From contig NZ_FQVF01000014.1 of assembly GCF_900129155.1 (NCBI RefSeq), forward strand, positions 80,497 to 144,496: a stretch of DNA of 64,000 bases, read 5' to 3'. The stretch's first letter is position 1. Every line of letters starts with the position of its first letter. This stretch comes from Marinomonas polaris DSM 16579. GTDB taxonomy: Bacteria > Pseudomonadota > Gammaproteobacteria > Pseudomonadales > Marinomonadaceae. The notes beneath the pieces were generated by a model. The model saw nothing but the letters and a program-made list of their open reading frames with translations, did no database searches and had not been told where the DNA came from. A program made the translations under genes and the position numbers. Of the stretch, positions 1 to 10,772 are shown in pieces.

Positions 1-2
1 AT

Positions 3-425
3 ATAGAGTCTCAAGGTGACAAAACTTACTATCAGCGTACTGAGCGTCTGAATCCTCGTAATTTAAAAAAATCTTTTCATGGTATTTATAATGGTGTGGT
101 GCAGCTCTTATCGGATCGATTATTTTTAATTGATTATGAACGTCAGACTCATGTTGAGATGACGCAGACGATTCTTTATCCTTCTTTTCAAAATCGTGTC
201 GAGCGATTAACTGGATTGCGTTTAGGTGTATCAGGAAGTGGTGAAAGAGCACCATGTTGCGCTCGAGTTGTCTATGAGTACTTAGGTTTGAATATCAATA
301 AAAAGCGTGCAGTTGCTCAATGTGGATTGTATGACGTAGACAGTGATCTGATAGATGAGGATATTTGCCAGTCAATCAAAAATGATATGAAAGAAGGTGA
401 CTGGCATTTTAGAGCGAGATTTTAA
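3..425 (+). CDS. C-terminal part of an unrecognised protein (cut by window edge)
   Basis: The frame is open from the left edge to a TAA at 423-425, giving about 140 residues, so the true start lies outside the window. An internal ATG at 96 is in frame, but coding continues upstream of it without a stop. I do not recognise the family. The visible part is soluble with no membrane segment. It has a basic stretch (RNLKKSF), a central region rich in aromatic and acidic residues, and a Gly/Ser turn (GVSGSGERAPCC). It could be the C-terminal domain of a regulator, but nothing here proves that. It converges on the next gene with a 4-nt overlap of stop codons. Confidence 0.6.
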   Translation: MESQGDKTYYQRTERLNPRNLKKSFHGIYNGVVQLLSDRLFLIDYERQTHVEMTQTILYPSFQNRVERLTGLRLGVSGSGERAPCCARVVYEYLGLNINKKRAVAQCGLYDVDSDLIDEDICQSIKNDMKEGDWHFRARF

Positions 426-619
426 GCGTCTTTTGTTTCGCTTGTTTCAGAGGCTTCTGCGTCAACATCCGTGCTTGGATTTGCAGCAGCTTCTGCTTCC
501 ATTTTTGCGCGCTCAGCTTTAGAAATGTACTTAGGCTTAGCCTTTTTAGGGTTAACCTTTAAGTTAGCTTGCTTCATACGCTTATCATAAATGTCTTTGA
601 TTTTTTTGCGGCGATTCAT
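422..619 (-). CDS. DUF2986 family small basic protein
   Basis: A 65-residue protein starting MNRRKKIKDIYDKR and containing KPKYISKAERAKMEAE. This is the pattern I associate with the DUF2986 family of short marine gammaproteobacterial proteins, whose function is unknown. The first 45 residues are strongly basic and probably helical. The tail, from about residue 46, is acidic and rich in Ser, Thr and Glu. No signal peptide or membrane segment is visible. It lies downstream of tRNA-Leu on the same strand but is separated from it by a terminator, so it probably has its own promoter. Confidence 0.75.
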   Translation of the reverse strand: MNRRKKIKDIYDKRMKQANLKVNPKKAKPKYISKAERAKMEAEAAANPSTDVDAEASETSETKDA

Positions 620-670
620 GTTTTGTTCCTAAAATGACGCTGTTGTCCCAGAATAGCATTCAAGGAACGA

Positions 671-703
671 AAAAAAAGCCCTGATCAATGATCAGGGCTT
701 TTT
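671..703 (-). terminator. Terminator of tRNA-Leu
   Basis: A 10-bp perfect stem (677-686 with 690-699) has a 3-nt loop. On the minus strand it is followed by a run of T (complement of the A run 671-677). It lies directly downstream of the minus-strand tRNA-Leu. There is also a short T run on the plus strand, so it may work both ways and serve the gene ending at 425. Confidence 0.85.
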
Positions 704-707
704 ATGT

Positions 708-792
708 TGGTACCAGTAGGCGGACTCGAACCGCCACACCCGAAGGCAACGGATTTTGAATCCGTCGTGTCTACCAATTCCACCACACTGGC
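708..792 (-). tRNA. tRNA-Leu(CAA)
   Basis: An 85-nt class II tRNA with a long variable arm, as expected for Leu. The anticodon loop on the minus strand reads TTCAAAA inside an ACGGA/TCCGT stem, giving anticodon CAA. The acceptor strands GCCAGTG and TACTGGT pair with G-U at both ends. The 3' CCA is encoded. It is a single gene with its own promoter and terminator. Confidence 0.96.
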
Positions 793-811
793 CTTGAAAA
801 AGGTGAGGCGT

Positions 812-839
812 ATTCTAGAGTATTTATAAGATAAGTCAA
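812..839 (-). promoter_or_regulatory. Sigma-70 promoter of tRNA-Leu
   Basis: On the minus strand, TTGACT (complement of 834-839) and TAGAAT (complement of 812-817) are separated by 16 bp. A GC-containing discriminator and a leader of roughly 10-15 nt precede the mature tRNA 5' end at 792. Both hexamers match the consensus at five of six positions. Confidence 0.75.
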
Positions 840-950
840 CGGCTATACGTATTATTTTTTATCTTTTTAACAAGTAGTGGCTTGGAAGTACCTTTTTGAG
901 AGGATTTTCGCTAGAATGCTGGGTCGTTTTTTCTAGGTAGCTTTCTTTTC

Positions 951-3163
<2,213 letters not shown>

Positions 3164-3235
3164 TAAACAAAATTATGCAAATTCCTTTACAAAAGGGTTC
3201 GCAACAGTTTCATAAACCATTGGAGAGTTAACACC

Positions 3236-3562
3236 ATGATCGCATTGATCTCACCAGCTTACGCTGAAGGCGGCGCAGCAGCAGATACAGGTATTTTTAA
3301 CCTAGTGCTTCTTGCAGGCTTCGTTGTCATTTTTTACTTCCTTATGTGGCGCCCACAAGCGAAACGTGCAAAAGAGCATAAAAACTTGATTGCATCTCTA
3401 GCGAAAGGTACTGAGGTAGTAACTGGCGGTGGTGTACTAGGTAAAGTGTCTAAAGTAGACGATAACTATGTAGTACTTGAAGTATCTGAAGGCATCGAAA
3501 TGAAGTTTCAAAAGTCTTCAGTTGCTGCTGTTTTGCCTAAGGGAACGTTAAAGTCAATTTAA
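3236..3562 (+). CDS. yajC: Sec translocase accessory subunit YajC
   Basis: A small inner-membrane protein that associates with SecD-SecF in the holotranslocon. It has 108 residues: a short N-terminal stretch (MIALISPAYAEGG), one membrane helix at about 19-38 (FNLVLLAGFVVIFYFLMW), the family RPQAKRAKEHK motif just after it, and a C-terminal beta-rich cytoplasmic domain (GTEVVTGGGVLGKV). GGAGAG lies 11 nt upstream of the ATG. The gene stands between tgt and secD, its normal place. A terminator-like hairpin follows before secD. Confidence 0.95.
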   Translation: MIALISPAYAEGGAAADTGIFNLVLLAGFVVIFYFLMWRPQAKRAKEHKNLIASLAKGTEVVTGGGVLGKVSKVDDNYVVLEVSEGIEMKFQKSSVAAVLPKGTLKSI

Positions 3563-3570
3563 CCTTCTTT

Positions 3571-3600
3571 GAAAAGCGCCTTCCTAGGCGCTTTTCTTCT
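3571..3600 (+). terminator. Intrinsic terminator or attenuator between yajC and secD
   Basis: A perfect 10-bp stem (3571-3580 with 3587-3596) and a 6-nt loop are followed by a T-rich tail. Only about 40 nt remain before the secD ATG, leaving little room for a full promoter. It probably lowers readthrough rather than ending the operon. Confidence 0.7.
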
Positions 3601-3640
3601 TTATCGATCCATTTAATTTTTTAGGTGTAAAGGAATTTTC

Positions 3641-5491
3641 ATGCTTAACAAGTATCCCTTGTGGAAGTATTTGCTAATTCTTCTTGTTTTGGCTTTGGGG
3701 CTACTGTATGCCTTCCCAAACCTTTATCCGGATGATCCAGCGCTACAACTATCTACCCAAAAAGCGACTGCTGTTGTTGATGAGCAGGCTCTGCAAAAAG
3801 CGAAAAGTGCGCTTTCAAAAGCGAATATAGATTTAAAAGAAGCAGAGCTTACCTCTGCTGGCGGTACCTTACGCTTTAATAGCGGTGAGGACCAACTTGC
3901 TGCTAAGCCGGTTGTAGCGGCAGCATTGGGTGATGACTATGTAACAGCGCTTAACCTTGTTCCTACGACGCCTGAATGGCTGTCTTCTTTAGGTGCTGGG
4001 CCTGCTAAGCTTGGTCTTGATTTGCGTGGAGGTGTTCACTTCTTACTGGAAGTTGATACGCCTGCAGCGTTAAAGCAAAAGCTTGAAGTTAGCTCAAGTG
4101 AAATGAAAGCAGTCTTGCGAAAAGATCGAGTGCGTTATCGCAGTGTTGACATTGAAGATGGTGTGCTTTCGATTCGCTTTTTACAGCAGCCTGATTTGGC
4201 TTCAGCTGAAACCTTGTTAAAGAAAGACTTTTCTGAATACCGTTATGCGACTCGTCAAGATGGCAGTGATTTTTACCTAGATGTGAGTTTTACTGAAGCG
4301 GCTAAGAAAGAAATCGAATCTTATGCGCTAAAGCAAAACTTAACGACATTACGAAATCGTGTAAACGAACTGGGTGTAGCTGAGCCTTTAGTGCAGCGTC
4401 AAGGTAGTAATCGTATTGTTGTTGAGTTACCTGGCGTTCAGGATACAGCTGCAGCGAAACGTATTATCGGTGCAACGGCCAACCTTGAGTTCCATTTGGA
4501 AGCAGGTTTGGATAGCAATGGTAGTGATGTTGAAACTTTAACTTTCCGTGATGGTAGTGGTCGTACTGCTCGTTTAGAGCGTGATCTTATTATTACTGGT
4601 GATAGTGTTTCTGATGCAAGTTCCTCTTTTGATGAAAATGGTCGCCCACAGGTAAACATTAGTTTGGATGCTAAAGGCGGTAAGCAGATGAGTAAAGTCA
4701 CTCGTTCTGCTGTAGGTCGTAACATGGGGGTTGTCTTTATTGAGCATAAGTCTCGCAGTCGTTTTGTCGAAAAAGATGGCAAAATGGAAGAAGTGCGTAG
4801 AAGTTACAGCGAAAAAAGCATCATTTCTTTAGCGACGATTCAAACGACGCTGGGTAATTCATTTCGTATTACTGGGCTAGATAGTCCTCGTGAGTCTTCT
4901 GAGTTGGCTTTGTTGTTGCGTGCCGGTGCTTTAGCTGCGCCAATTTACTTTGTTGAAGAGCGTACCATTGGGCCTAGTTTGGGTGCAGAGAACATTAAAT
5001 TAGGTGTTGATTCTGCCCAAATTGGTTTGTTGGTTGTTATGGTGTTTATGCTGCTTTATTACAAGGTGTTTGGTCTTTTTGCCAATATCTCGTTAGCATT
5101 AAATATTGTGTTGCTGATGGCGTGTATGTCTTTGCTTTCCGCTACGCTTACCTTGCCAGGTATAGCTGGTATTGTATTGACGATGGGGATGGCTGTGGAT
5201 GCAAACGTGTTGATTTTCTCGAGGATAAAAGAGGAATTAGCAAGTGGAGTGCCGAATCAGCAAGCGATTCACTCTGGTTTTAACCGCGCATTTACGACTA
5301 TTTTTGATGCCAATATCACCACTTTGTTGGTTGCTGTGATTTTGTTCGCGGTAGGAACTGGGCCTGTTAAAGGTTTCGCAGTGACATTGTCGCTGGGTAT
5401 TCTTACTTCTATGTTTACGGCAATCGTTGTAACTCGTGCACAGGTTAATCTTGTGTATGGTGGTCGTAAAAACAAGAAACTGTACATTTAG
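3641..5491 (+). CDS. secD: Protein translocase subunit SecD
   Basis: An inner-membrane RND-type subunit that uses the proton motive force to complete protein export through SecYEG. The protein is 616 residues, the usual proteobacterial length. One N-terminal helix (about 8-26) is followed by a large periplasmic region that includes the family motif LGLDLRGGVHFLLEVD, and then five C-terminal helices (about 455-605). The conserved TMGMAVDANVLIFSRIKEEL segment of helix 4 is intact. secF follows 9 nt downstream, so the two are translated from one message. Confidence 0.97.
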   Translation: MLNKYPLWKYLLILLVLALGLLYAFPNLYPDDPALQLSTQKATAVVDEQALQKAKSALSKANIDLKEAELTSAGGTLRFNSGEDQLAAKPVVAAALGDDYVTALNLVPTTPEWLSSLGAGPAKLGLDLRGGVHFLLEVDTPAALKQKLEVSSSEMKAVLRKDRVRYRSVDIEDGVLSIRFLQQPDLASAETLLKKDFSEYRYATRQDGSDFYLDVSFTEAAKKEIESYALKQNLTTLRNRVNELGVAEPLVQRQGSNRIVVELPGVQDTAAAKRIIGATANLEFHLEAGLDSNGSDVETLTFRDGSGRTARLERDLIITGDSVSDASSSFDENGRPQVNISLDAKGGKQMSKVTRSAVGRNMGVVFIEHKSRSRFVEKDGKMEEVRRSYSEKSIISLATIQTTLGNSFRITGLDSPRESSELALLLRAGALAAPIYFVEERTIGPSLGAENIKLGVDSAQIGLLVVMVFMLLYYKVFGLFANISLALNIVLLMACMSLLSATLTLPGIAGIVLTMGMAVDANVLIFSRIKEELASGVPNQQAIHSGFNRAFTTIFDANITTLLVAVILFAVGTGPVKGFAVTLSLGILTSMFTAIVVTRAQVNLVYGGRKNKKLYI

Positions 5492-5500
5492 GAGAACGCC

Positions 5501-6415
5501 ATGAAAGTGACAAATATTCCGTTTATGGCAATGCGTAAGATCGTAGCTGTCTTTTCGCTTACGCTGATACTCATCTCTCTTGGCTCTTTGGCAACAAAGG
5601 GACTACAGTTTGGGTTGGATTTTACTGGTGGTACATTGATTGAGGTGTCTTATAAAGAGGCACCACAGTTAGATGATGTACGTGCGCTGCTAGGTGAGAA
5701 TGGGTACTCTGATGTCGTTGTGCAGAACTTTGGTTCGCCAACTGATGTTGTGGTTCGTATGGCAAATTCCTACACAGCGACCCTTGGTGATGAAGTGTTA
5801 TCTACACTTCAAAATAATGGGACGACTGATGTATCTCTACAGCGCTCTGAGTTTGTGGGTGCGCAAGTAGGTGAGGAATTACGTGAGCAGGGTGGTCTGG
5901 GTATGTTGCTTGCCTTGGCCATTGTGATGATTTACGTAGCTGTGCGTTTCCAGTTTAAGTTCTCTGTGGCATCCGTTGCGGCTTTGATTCACGACGTAAT
6001 TATCACGTTAGGGTTCTTTTCTATCTTCGAGGTAGAGTTTGATCTTACAGTACTGGCAGCGTTGCTTGCTGTGGTCGGTTACTCTCTGAACGATACGATA
6101 GTGGTGTGTGACCGAATTCGTGAGAATTTCCGTATTATGCGCGATACGAAGCCCTATGATTTGGTGAATGATTCTATCAATCAGACGCTTGATCGTACTT
6201 TGATAACATCATTAACAACGTTGTTTGTGTTGGTTGTTTTGTTTGTTATGGGCGGCGAAGCTATTCACAATTTCTCTATGGCGTTGTTGGTAGGGATTGT
6301 GATTGGTACTTATTCTTCTATCTTCGTGGCAGCAAATTTGCTACTAGCGATGGATGTTAAGCGAGAGGATTTAATCCCCGCGCCAAAGGCGGAATTGGAA
6401 GACGATCTGCCTTAG
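5501..6415 (+). CDS. secF: Protein translocase subunit SecF
   Basis: The partner of SecD, with 304 residues and the same six-helix plan. Visible blocks are the GLDFTGGTLIEV motif after helix 1 and the GYSLNDTIVVCDRIREN segment in the C-terminal membrane half, which corresponds to the SecD VDANVLIF region. GGAGAA lies 7 nt before the ATG. The gene ends the yajC-secD-secF unit and is followed by a strong bidirectional terminator shared with the convergent psd gene. Confidence 0.97.
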   Translation: MKVTNIPFMAMRKIVAVFSLTLILISLGSLATKGLQFGLDFTGGTLIEVSYKEAPQLDDVRALLGENGYSDVVVQNFGSPTDVVVRMANSYTATLGDEVLSTLQNNGTTDVSLQRSEFVGAQVGEELREQGGLGMLLALAIVMIYVAVRFQFKFSVASVAALIHDVIITLGFFSIFEVEFDLTVLAALLAVVGYSLNDTIVVCDRIRENFRIMRDTKPYDLVNDSINQTLDRTLITSLTTLFVLVVLFVMGGEAIHNFSMALLVGIVIGTYSSIFVAANLLLAMDVKREDLIPAPKAELEDDLP

Positions 6416-6431
6416 GTGGTGAGTTTATTTT

Positions 6432-6472
6432 ACACATAAAAAAGCCTGCTTCGAGCAGGCTTTTTTATGTGT
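6432..6472. terminator. Bidirectional terminator between secF and psd
   Basis: A 19-bp perfect inverted repeat (6432-6450 with 6454-6472) has a TCG loop. Its outer part is an A run on one side and a T run on the other, so each strand reads as a hairpin followed by U residues. It separates two convergent genes. Confidence 0.92.
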
Positions 6473-6487
6473 TTTCTTTTGTGATAG

Positions 6488-7348
6488 TTATTTATCGGCA
6501 ATTTTGCCAAAATGCATGCCCATTTTTGTTGGGGTTTCTGCTTGCAGAGATTCCTCCCAATTAACGGCATTTTTTCCAAATAAAACGATAGCTGTTGATC
6601 CTAGTTTGAATCGTCCCATTTCTTCGCCTTTTTTGATTTCAATGTTATTTAGTTCTTTGTAGTCCCAAGTAACGACGTTCTTATTGAATGGCGTTACTTG
6701 TCCAGCCCATACTGTTTCTATGCTGGCAACTATCATAGCCCCCACTAATATAACGGCCATTGGGCCTGCTTCTGTGTCAAATAGGCATACTGTACGTTCA
6801 TTGCGTGCGAAGACGCTAGGTATTTGCTCTGCTGTCACTTTGTTGACTGAGAATAGCCTGCCTGGGATGTGAATCATTTTTGTCAGTTTGCCAGTCAGTG
6901 GCATGTGGACTCGATGGTAATCTTTTGGAGATAGGTAAACGGTCGCAAAAGAGCCGCCAAGAAATTGATTTGATAGAGAGGCGTCGCCACCCAAAAGGCT
7001 TGTTAGGCTATAGTGGTGTCCTTTTGCTTGTAGGATTGTGCCGTGCTCTATTTTGCCAAGTTGGCTGATTGCGCCGTCAGCAGGACAGGCGATGCCGTTA
7101 TCTTCATCGCAGATTGGGCGTAGCTCTGGGCGAATGGCTCGGGTAAAAAAATCGTTAAAGTTACGGTAAGATAGTGGGTCATTATTGATCGCCTCAGACA
7201 TATCTACTTGGTATTTTTTTACAAATTGGCCAATAAATGTGTTTTTAACCCAGTTGTTTTCGCATTCGGCTATTTTTCCAATAGCGCGAGACAGTGTTTT
7301 TTGCGGGGTGATGTGTTGAGCAAATGCAAAAAGTTGATCTTTAGTCAC
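6488..7348 (-). CDS. psd: Phosphatidylserine decarboxylase proenzyme
   Basis: Makes phosphatidylethanolamine from phosphatidylserine at the inner membrane. The protein is 286 residues. The self-cleavage and pyruvoyl-forming motif LGST is at about 249-252, so processing would give a long beta chain and a C-terminal alpha chain of about 36 residues starting at the modified Ser251. Other family blocks include the PADG segment (CPADGAISQ) and the YHRVHMP motif. It lies 25 nt downstream of the HDOD-like gene on the same strand and probably shares its transcript. Confidence 0.96.
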   Translation of the reverse strand: MTKDQLFAFAQHITPQKTLSRAIGKIAECENNWVKNTFIGQFVKKYQVDMSEAINNDPLSYRNFNDFFTRAIRPELRPICDEDNGIACPADGAISQLGKIEHGTILQAKGHHYSLTSLLGGDASLSNQFLGGSFATVYLSPKDYHRVHMPLTGKLTKMIHIPGRLFSVNKVTAEQIPSVFARNERTVCLFDTEAGPMAVILVGAMIVASIETVWAGQVTPFNKNVVTWDYKELNNIEIKKGEEMGRFKLGSTAIVLFGKNAVNWEESLQAETPTKMGMHFGKIADK

Positions 7349-7373
7349 GTTATTTATCCTGATATTTGTGAAT

Positions 7374-8852
7374 TTATAGTATGTTGTGGCTGATTAAAGA
7401 CACGATCTGTTTTAGGTTTTTATAATCTATTTCGTTGAATTCGGTGCGGGTTTCTAACCAGAATATCGCTGTTTCATCTTTTGAGGTTTGTGTTGATGCC
7501 AGAATAAGGTGGCTATTTGCGTCAATTATTTGATCAGATGTGTGTGGTAAATCTTTTAGTAAATTATCAAGTTTTTGACCAAATATGTGAATGGCAGAGC
7601 GCTTGTCGGACAATTTTTTAAACACGCTTGATGGTGCGCTCCATTGGATGGCTTTGATGACATCTATATTGTAGCCAAATTGGTACATGGGGGCGGTTTT
7701 GTTATTTGAGTGTTTAAAAATAATGCTGTGTTGTGCATTTGGTATAGCTTGCTTGATGGCTTTTAGAGCAAGTCCTGTTTTTTGTTTTGTGTCGTATTCT
7801 TTATTTTGCTTGAGTGCTTTTTTGAGTGCTGCAATAGGGGATAAAGATGTTTTAGGTTTTGATCTTGTTTTTCCTAAATATAAATCAGGATCAAGTAATT
7901 GTTGCGCAAGTGGGATTTTTCCGCCGTTGTTAAATAAAGTTGCAGCTTCAGTGCTTGCGAAGTGTGCTGTTTTGATGATGTCGCTCAGTCGCTTGTGCAT
8001 TACCGTGGCAACAACGCGATAGAAAAATGGCAGGTTTTTGGAGTCCCATCGCATTAGGCTGGCTTCATGGGCTACCTTGTTTGCGCAGTACGAAAAAATA
8101 AGTGGATTATTTACTAAAATGGTCAGTCTTTTATCTTCGGTGAAACCAGGTAGCTCGTCTGGATGGTTTGCTAGATGTGCCAGTGCTTGTAGCTCCTTTG
8201 CGTTCGGTATGTGCTTGGTTAAAAATGATTCTATGACTTTGTTTGGTGTGTGCCAATGGTTGCATAGATGGACGGTGAGCTCATCTATGCGACACCCCAA
8301 AATGTTTAGCTCGGCTTGGCTGGCTTTTTCGCCTTGCTGTATTCTTTGCTTTAGGGCTGCCATGGTTGGGTAGGCATAGAACCACAATAGCCACCTTGCA
8401 GAATCTCGAAATAGCGTTATCCAGAAAATATCATCTTCTTGGCTGGTTAGTTTTTCAATTGACCAGTGTCTGGCAATGGTAGCTGCTTCATAGCTGGTTT
8501 GTATCTCGCTTAAAAAGGCGACTAAATGTGGAGGTTTTTTTTGGGTGTTGGGCTCGTAGGGGGCAAAGTGTGAAAGTAGTTTTGCAATGCCGTTCATTCC
8601 CACCATGGCAGCAGCATGAAAAGGCGTTTTTATTTCATTGTTTTTATTCGGTATGATGCGATTTGCTTCATTTAGAATAGCGAAAGCTAGCAGTGGGTCT
8701 GAGGCTATATTTGCTTGCATTCCATCAAGAGTGTCTTCTGTTCTTTTAATTTGAGTTTTTAGGCGAGCTAAATTAACTGCTCTAACAGGAAATTTTTTAT
8801 TTTTAAGAAAATGTAGCCATTCATTTAGGCCAGAAGGTGACTTGTCTATCAT
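7374..8852 (-). CDS. HDOD-domain-like protein of unknown role
   Basis: A 492-residue soluble protein. Residues of about 40-200 (IASDPLLAFAILNEANR, then a helix with AAMVGMNGIAKLL) look like the helical HDOD fold found in signalling proteins. I see no HD-GYP, GGDEF or receiver motif. The C-terminal half, from about residue 330, is Lys-rich at first (KTRSKPKTS, LKQNKEYDTKQK) and then alpha/beta; I cannot assign a domain to it, although a GAF-like sensor is possible. It sits upstream of psd on the same strand and is divergent from motA. HDOD proteins often accompany motility or signalling genes, so the motAB neighbour may be meaningful, but that is inference. Confidence 0.6.
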   Translation of the reverse strand: MIDKSPSGLNEWLHFLKNKKFPVRAVNLARLKTQIKRTEDTLDGMQANIASDPLLAFAILNEANRIIPNKNNEIKTPFHAAAMVGMNGIAKLLSHFAPYEPNTQKKPPHLVAFLSEIQTSYEAATIARHWSIEKLTSQEDDIFWITLFRDSARWLLWFYAYPTMAALKQRIQQGEKASQAELNILGCRIDELTVHLCNHWHTPNKVIESFLTKHIPNAKELQALAHLANHPDELPGFTEDKRLTILVNNPLIFSYCANKVAHEASLMRWDSKNLPFFYRVVATVMHKRLSDIIKTAHFASTEAATLFNNGGKIPLAQQLLDPDLYLGKTRSKPKTSLSPIAALKKALKQNKEYDTKQKTGLALKAIKQAIPNAQHSIIFKHSNNKTAPMYQFGYNIDVIKAIQWSAPSSVFKKLSDKRSAIHIFGQKLDNLLKDLPHTSDQIIDANSHLILASTQTSKDETAIFWLETRTEFNEIDYKNLKQIVSLISHNIL

Positions 8853-8972
8853 AGCTGGTTACATTAGTGACTCGGTTGTAGGTAGTTTTTAAATGCTCTT
8901 ATATTTTTGATCTCATTAATCATACTGTATATTGAGGTAAGAGCATACTTTGTCGGTATTAAGGAAGAGAAT

Positions 8973-9827
8973 ATGTTTGCATTAGCTGGCTTGCTAGTGG
9001 TTATTGTTAGTGTGGTATTTGGCTATTTAGCATCCCACGGGAATTTGTTGGCGTTATGGCAGCCTTTTGAAATAGTCATTATTTGTGGTGCTGCTTTAGG
9101 TGCTTTTATGGTGGCGAACCCATTTATTGTGCAGAAAAAAGTGTTAACTATGTTGCCCCAAGTTATTTCTGGTAGTCGGCACAATAAGAAATTTTATTTG
9201 CAGTTGCTAGGGTTGATGTATTGTTTATTTCAGAAAAGCCGTCAGGAGGGTTTTTTGTCCATCGAAGACGATATTGAGTCGCCTTTTACTAGTGAATTAT
9301 TTAATCGTTTCCCTGATGTGGTTCGTGACCATGAAGTGGTGGATTTTTTGACAGATAACTATCGTATCTTCACATTAACGGGTCTGCCTGCTTATGAAAT
9401 AGAAGCCATCATGGATAATGAAATTGAGCAAATTCAAGAAGAATTGGTTGCTCCAAGTCATGCTCTAACTCGGGTAGCTGAAGGTTTGCCAGGTTTTGGT
9501 ATTGTTGCTGCAGTGTTGGGTATTGTTATTACCATGGGATCTATTGGTGGTCCGCTAGAAGAGATTGGTGCTCATGTAGCTGCCGCTTTGGTGGGGACAT
9601 TCTTGGGTATCTTTTTTGGTTATGGTTTTGTTGGGCCTGCCGCTTCGCACTTAGAGAGCTTGGGGATGCATGAATTGAAAGCCTATTTGTGTATTAAGGC
9701 ATGCTTGAATTCCATTGTGTCTGGCTATGCGCCGCCTGTAGCTGTCGAGACGGGTCGAAAGTTACTTCCTCCGGAAATGCGTCCAAGTTTTATTGAGCTG
9801 TCGGATGGTCTTAAGCAATATCGTTAG
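8973..9827 (+). CDS. motA: Flagellar motor stator protein MotA
   Basis: An ion-channel subunit of the flagellar stator. I chose the ATG at 8973, giving 284 residues, because AAGGAAGAG lies just upstream and the protein then begins MFALAGLLVVIVSVVFGYL, the usual first helix. An upstream in-frame ATG at 8907 would add 22 residues that do not fit. Four membrane helices can be placed: 1-20, 30-50, and two after about 170 (PGFGIVAAVLGIVITMGS and AALVGTFLGIFFGYGFVGP). The length is closer to proton-type MotA than to the shorter PomA. motB follows 36 nt downstream. No other flagellar genes are in the window. Confidence 0.92.
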   Translation: MFALAGLLVVIVSVVFGYLASHGNLLALWQPFEIVIICGAALGAFMVANPFIVQKKVLTMLPQVISGSRHNKKFYLQLLGLMYCLFQKSRQEGFLSIEDDIESPFTSELFNRFPDVVRDHEVVDFLTDNYRIFTLTGLPAYEIEAIMDNEIEQIQEELVAPSHALTRVAEGLPGFGIVAAVLGIVITMGSIGGPLEEIGAHVAAALVGTFLGIFFGYGFVGPAASHLESLGMHELKAYLCIKACLNSIVSGYAPPVAVETGRKLLPPEMRPSFIELSDGLKQYR

Positions 9828-9863
9828 ACTGGGTGCATCGTGCTAAGTTGAGGAGAGTGTTAG

Positions 9864-10772
9864 ATGGCCCTAGGTTCTAATGGGTTAGTAATTCGTCGGG
9901 TTAAGAAAATCAAAAAGGGCGGTCATCACGGTGGTGCTTGGAAAATAGCATTAGCTGATTTTGCCTTGGCGATGATGGCGTTTTTTCTTGTTTTGTGGAT
10001 TATGAGTGTCGCTTCTCCAGAAGAGTTGAAAAGTATCGAGGGGTATTTTCAAGATCCTATGGGTGCATCTACGGCTGGATATAGTGCGAACCCTATAGAT
10101 TTGGGGGGGAGTCCAGCAAAGAGTACAGAGAAAAAATTAGATCTGCAGTTACCTGAAGCGGGTAGTACTGATATGCAATCTAGAGATAAGCTTCTGGGGA
10201 ATGGTCCTGATTCTGCAGAGTCTAAGAGCATTAATAACATGCTGCGAGAGGAGATGAGTAAAATGAACACTTTACTCTCTCAGCAGAAAAATATGCGCAT
10301 TGAGATCACACCACTTGGTGTTCGGATTACTCTGTTAGATGATCCAAATAAGCCGATGTTTGAGCGTGGAAGTGCTCGAATGATGCCTGATATTGAGAAT
10401 ACTTTGCTTAGTATGGCGCCAATCTTCAATAGAGTGACGAATCCAATTGTTATCACCGGCCATACTGATTCATCTAAATTTGGTGGGGCTGGTCGAATTG
10501 ATAATTGGGATTTATCTGCCCTAAGGGCTAATGCGGCGCGGCATATATTAGAAGAAGGTGGTGTTGAGGATAAGCGTATTGCTCAGGTGATAGGTTTGTC
10601 TGATACTATTCCTTACAATCGATTTGATACGGATAGTGCAGAAAATAGGCGTATCAGTATTACGTTATTAACGGATGATGCGTATAAGAAATTGCTGGAC
10701 CAGAATCGTAGTAATTTTGGTAATCCTGGCCAGCAATCTGATTTTAAGTTAACACCTGAAACGGTTTTTTAG
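9864..10772 (+). CDS. motB: Flagellar motor stator protein MotB
   Basis: The peptidoglycan-anchored stator subunit, 302 residues. A basic N terminus is followed by one membrane helix (about 28-50) that carries the essential proton-binding Asp32 in the motif LADFALAMMAFFLVLW. A flexible linker of about 100 residues comes next. The C-terminal OmpA-like peptidoglycan-binding domain has ITGHTDSS, LSALRANAAR and DSAENRRISI. GAGGAGAG precedes the ATG. The stop codon overlaps that of the convergent rsgA gene by 4 nt. Together with motA it forms a complete stator pair away from any flagellar operon. Confidence 0.95.
   Translation: MALGSNGLVIRRVKKIKKGGHHGGAWKIALADFALAMMAFFLVLWIMSVASPEELKSIEGYFQDPMGASTAGYSANPIDLGGSPAKSTEKKLDLQLPEAGSTDMQSRDKLLGNGPDSAESKSINNMLREEMSKMNTLLSQQKNMRIEITPLGVRITLLDDPNKPMFERGSARMMPDIENTLLSMAPIFNRVTNPIVITGHTDSSKFGGAGRIDNWDLSALRANAARHILEEGGVEDKRIAQVIGLSDTIPYNRFDTDSAENRRISITLLTDDAYKKLLDQNRSNFGNPGQQSDFKLTPETVF

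Noticed and set aside
8936..8970. Sigma-28 type flagellar promoter for motA (GTCGGTAT resembles GCCGATAA)
   Set aside because: The upstream TAAG lies about 10 bp away instead of 15, so the two halves do not fit the consensus.
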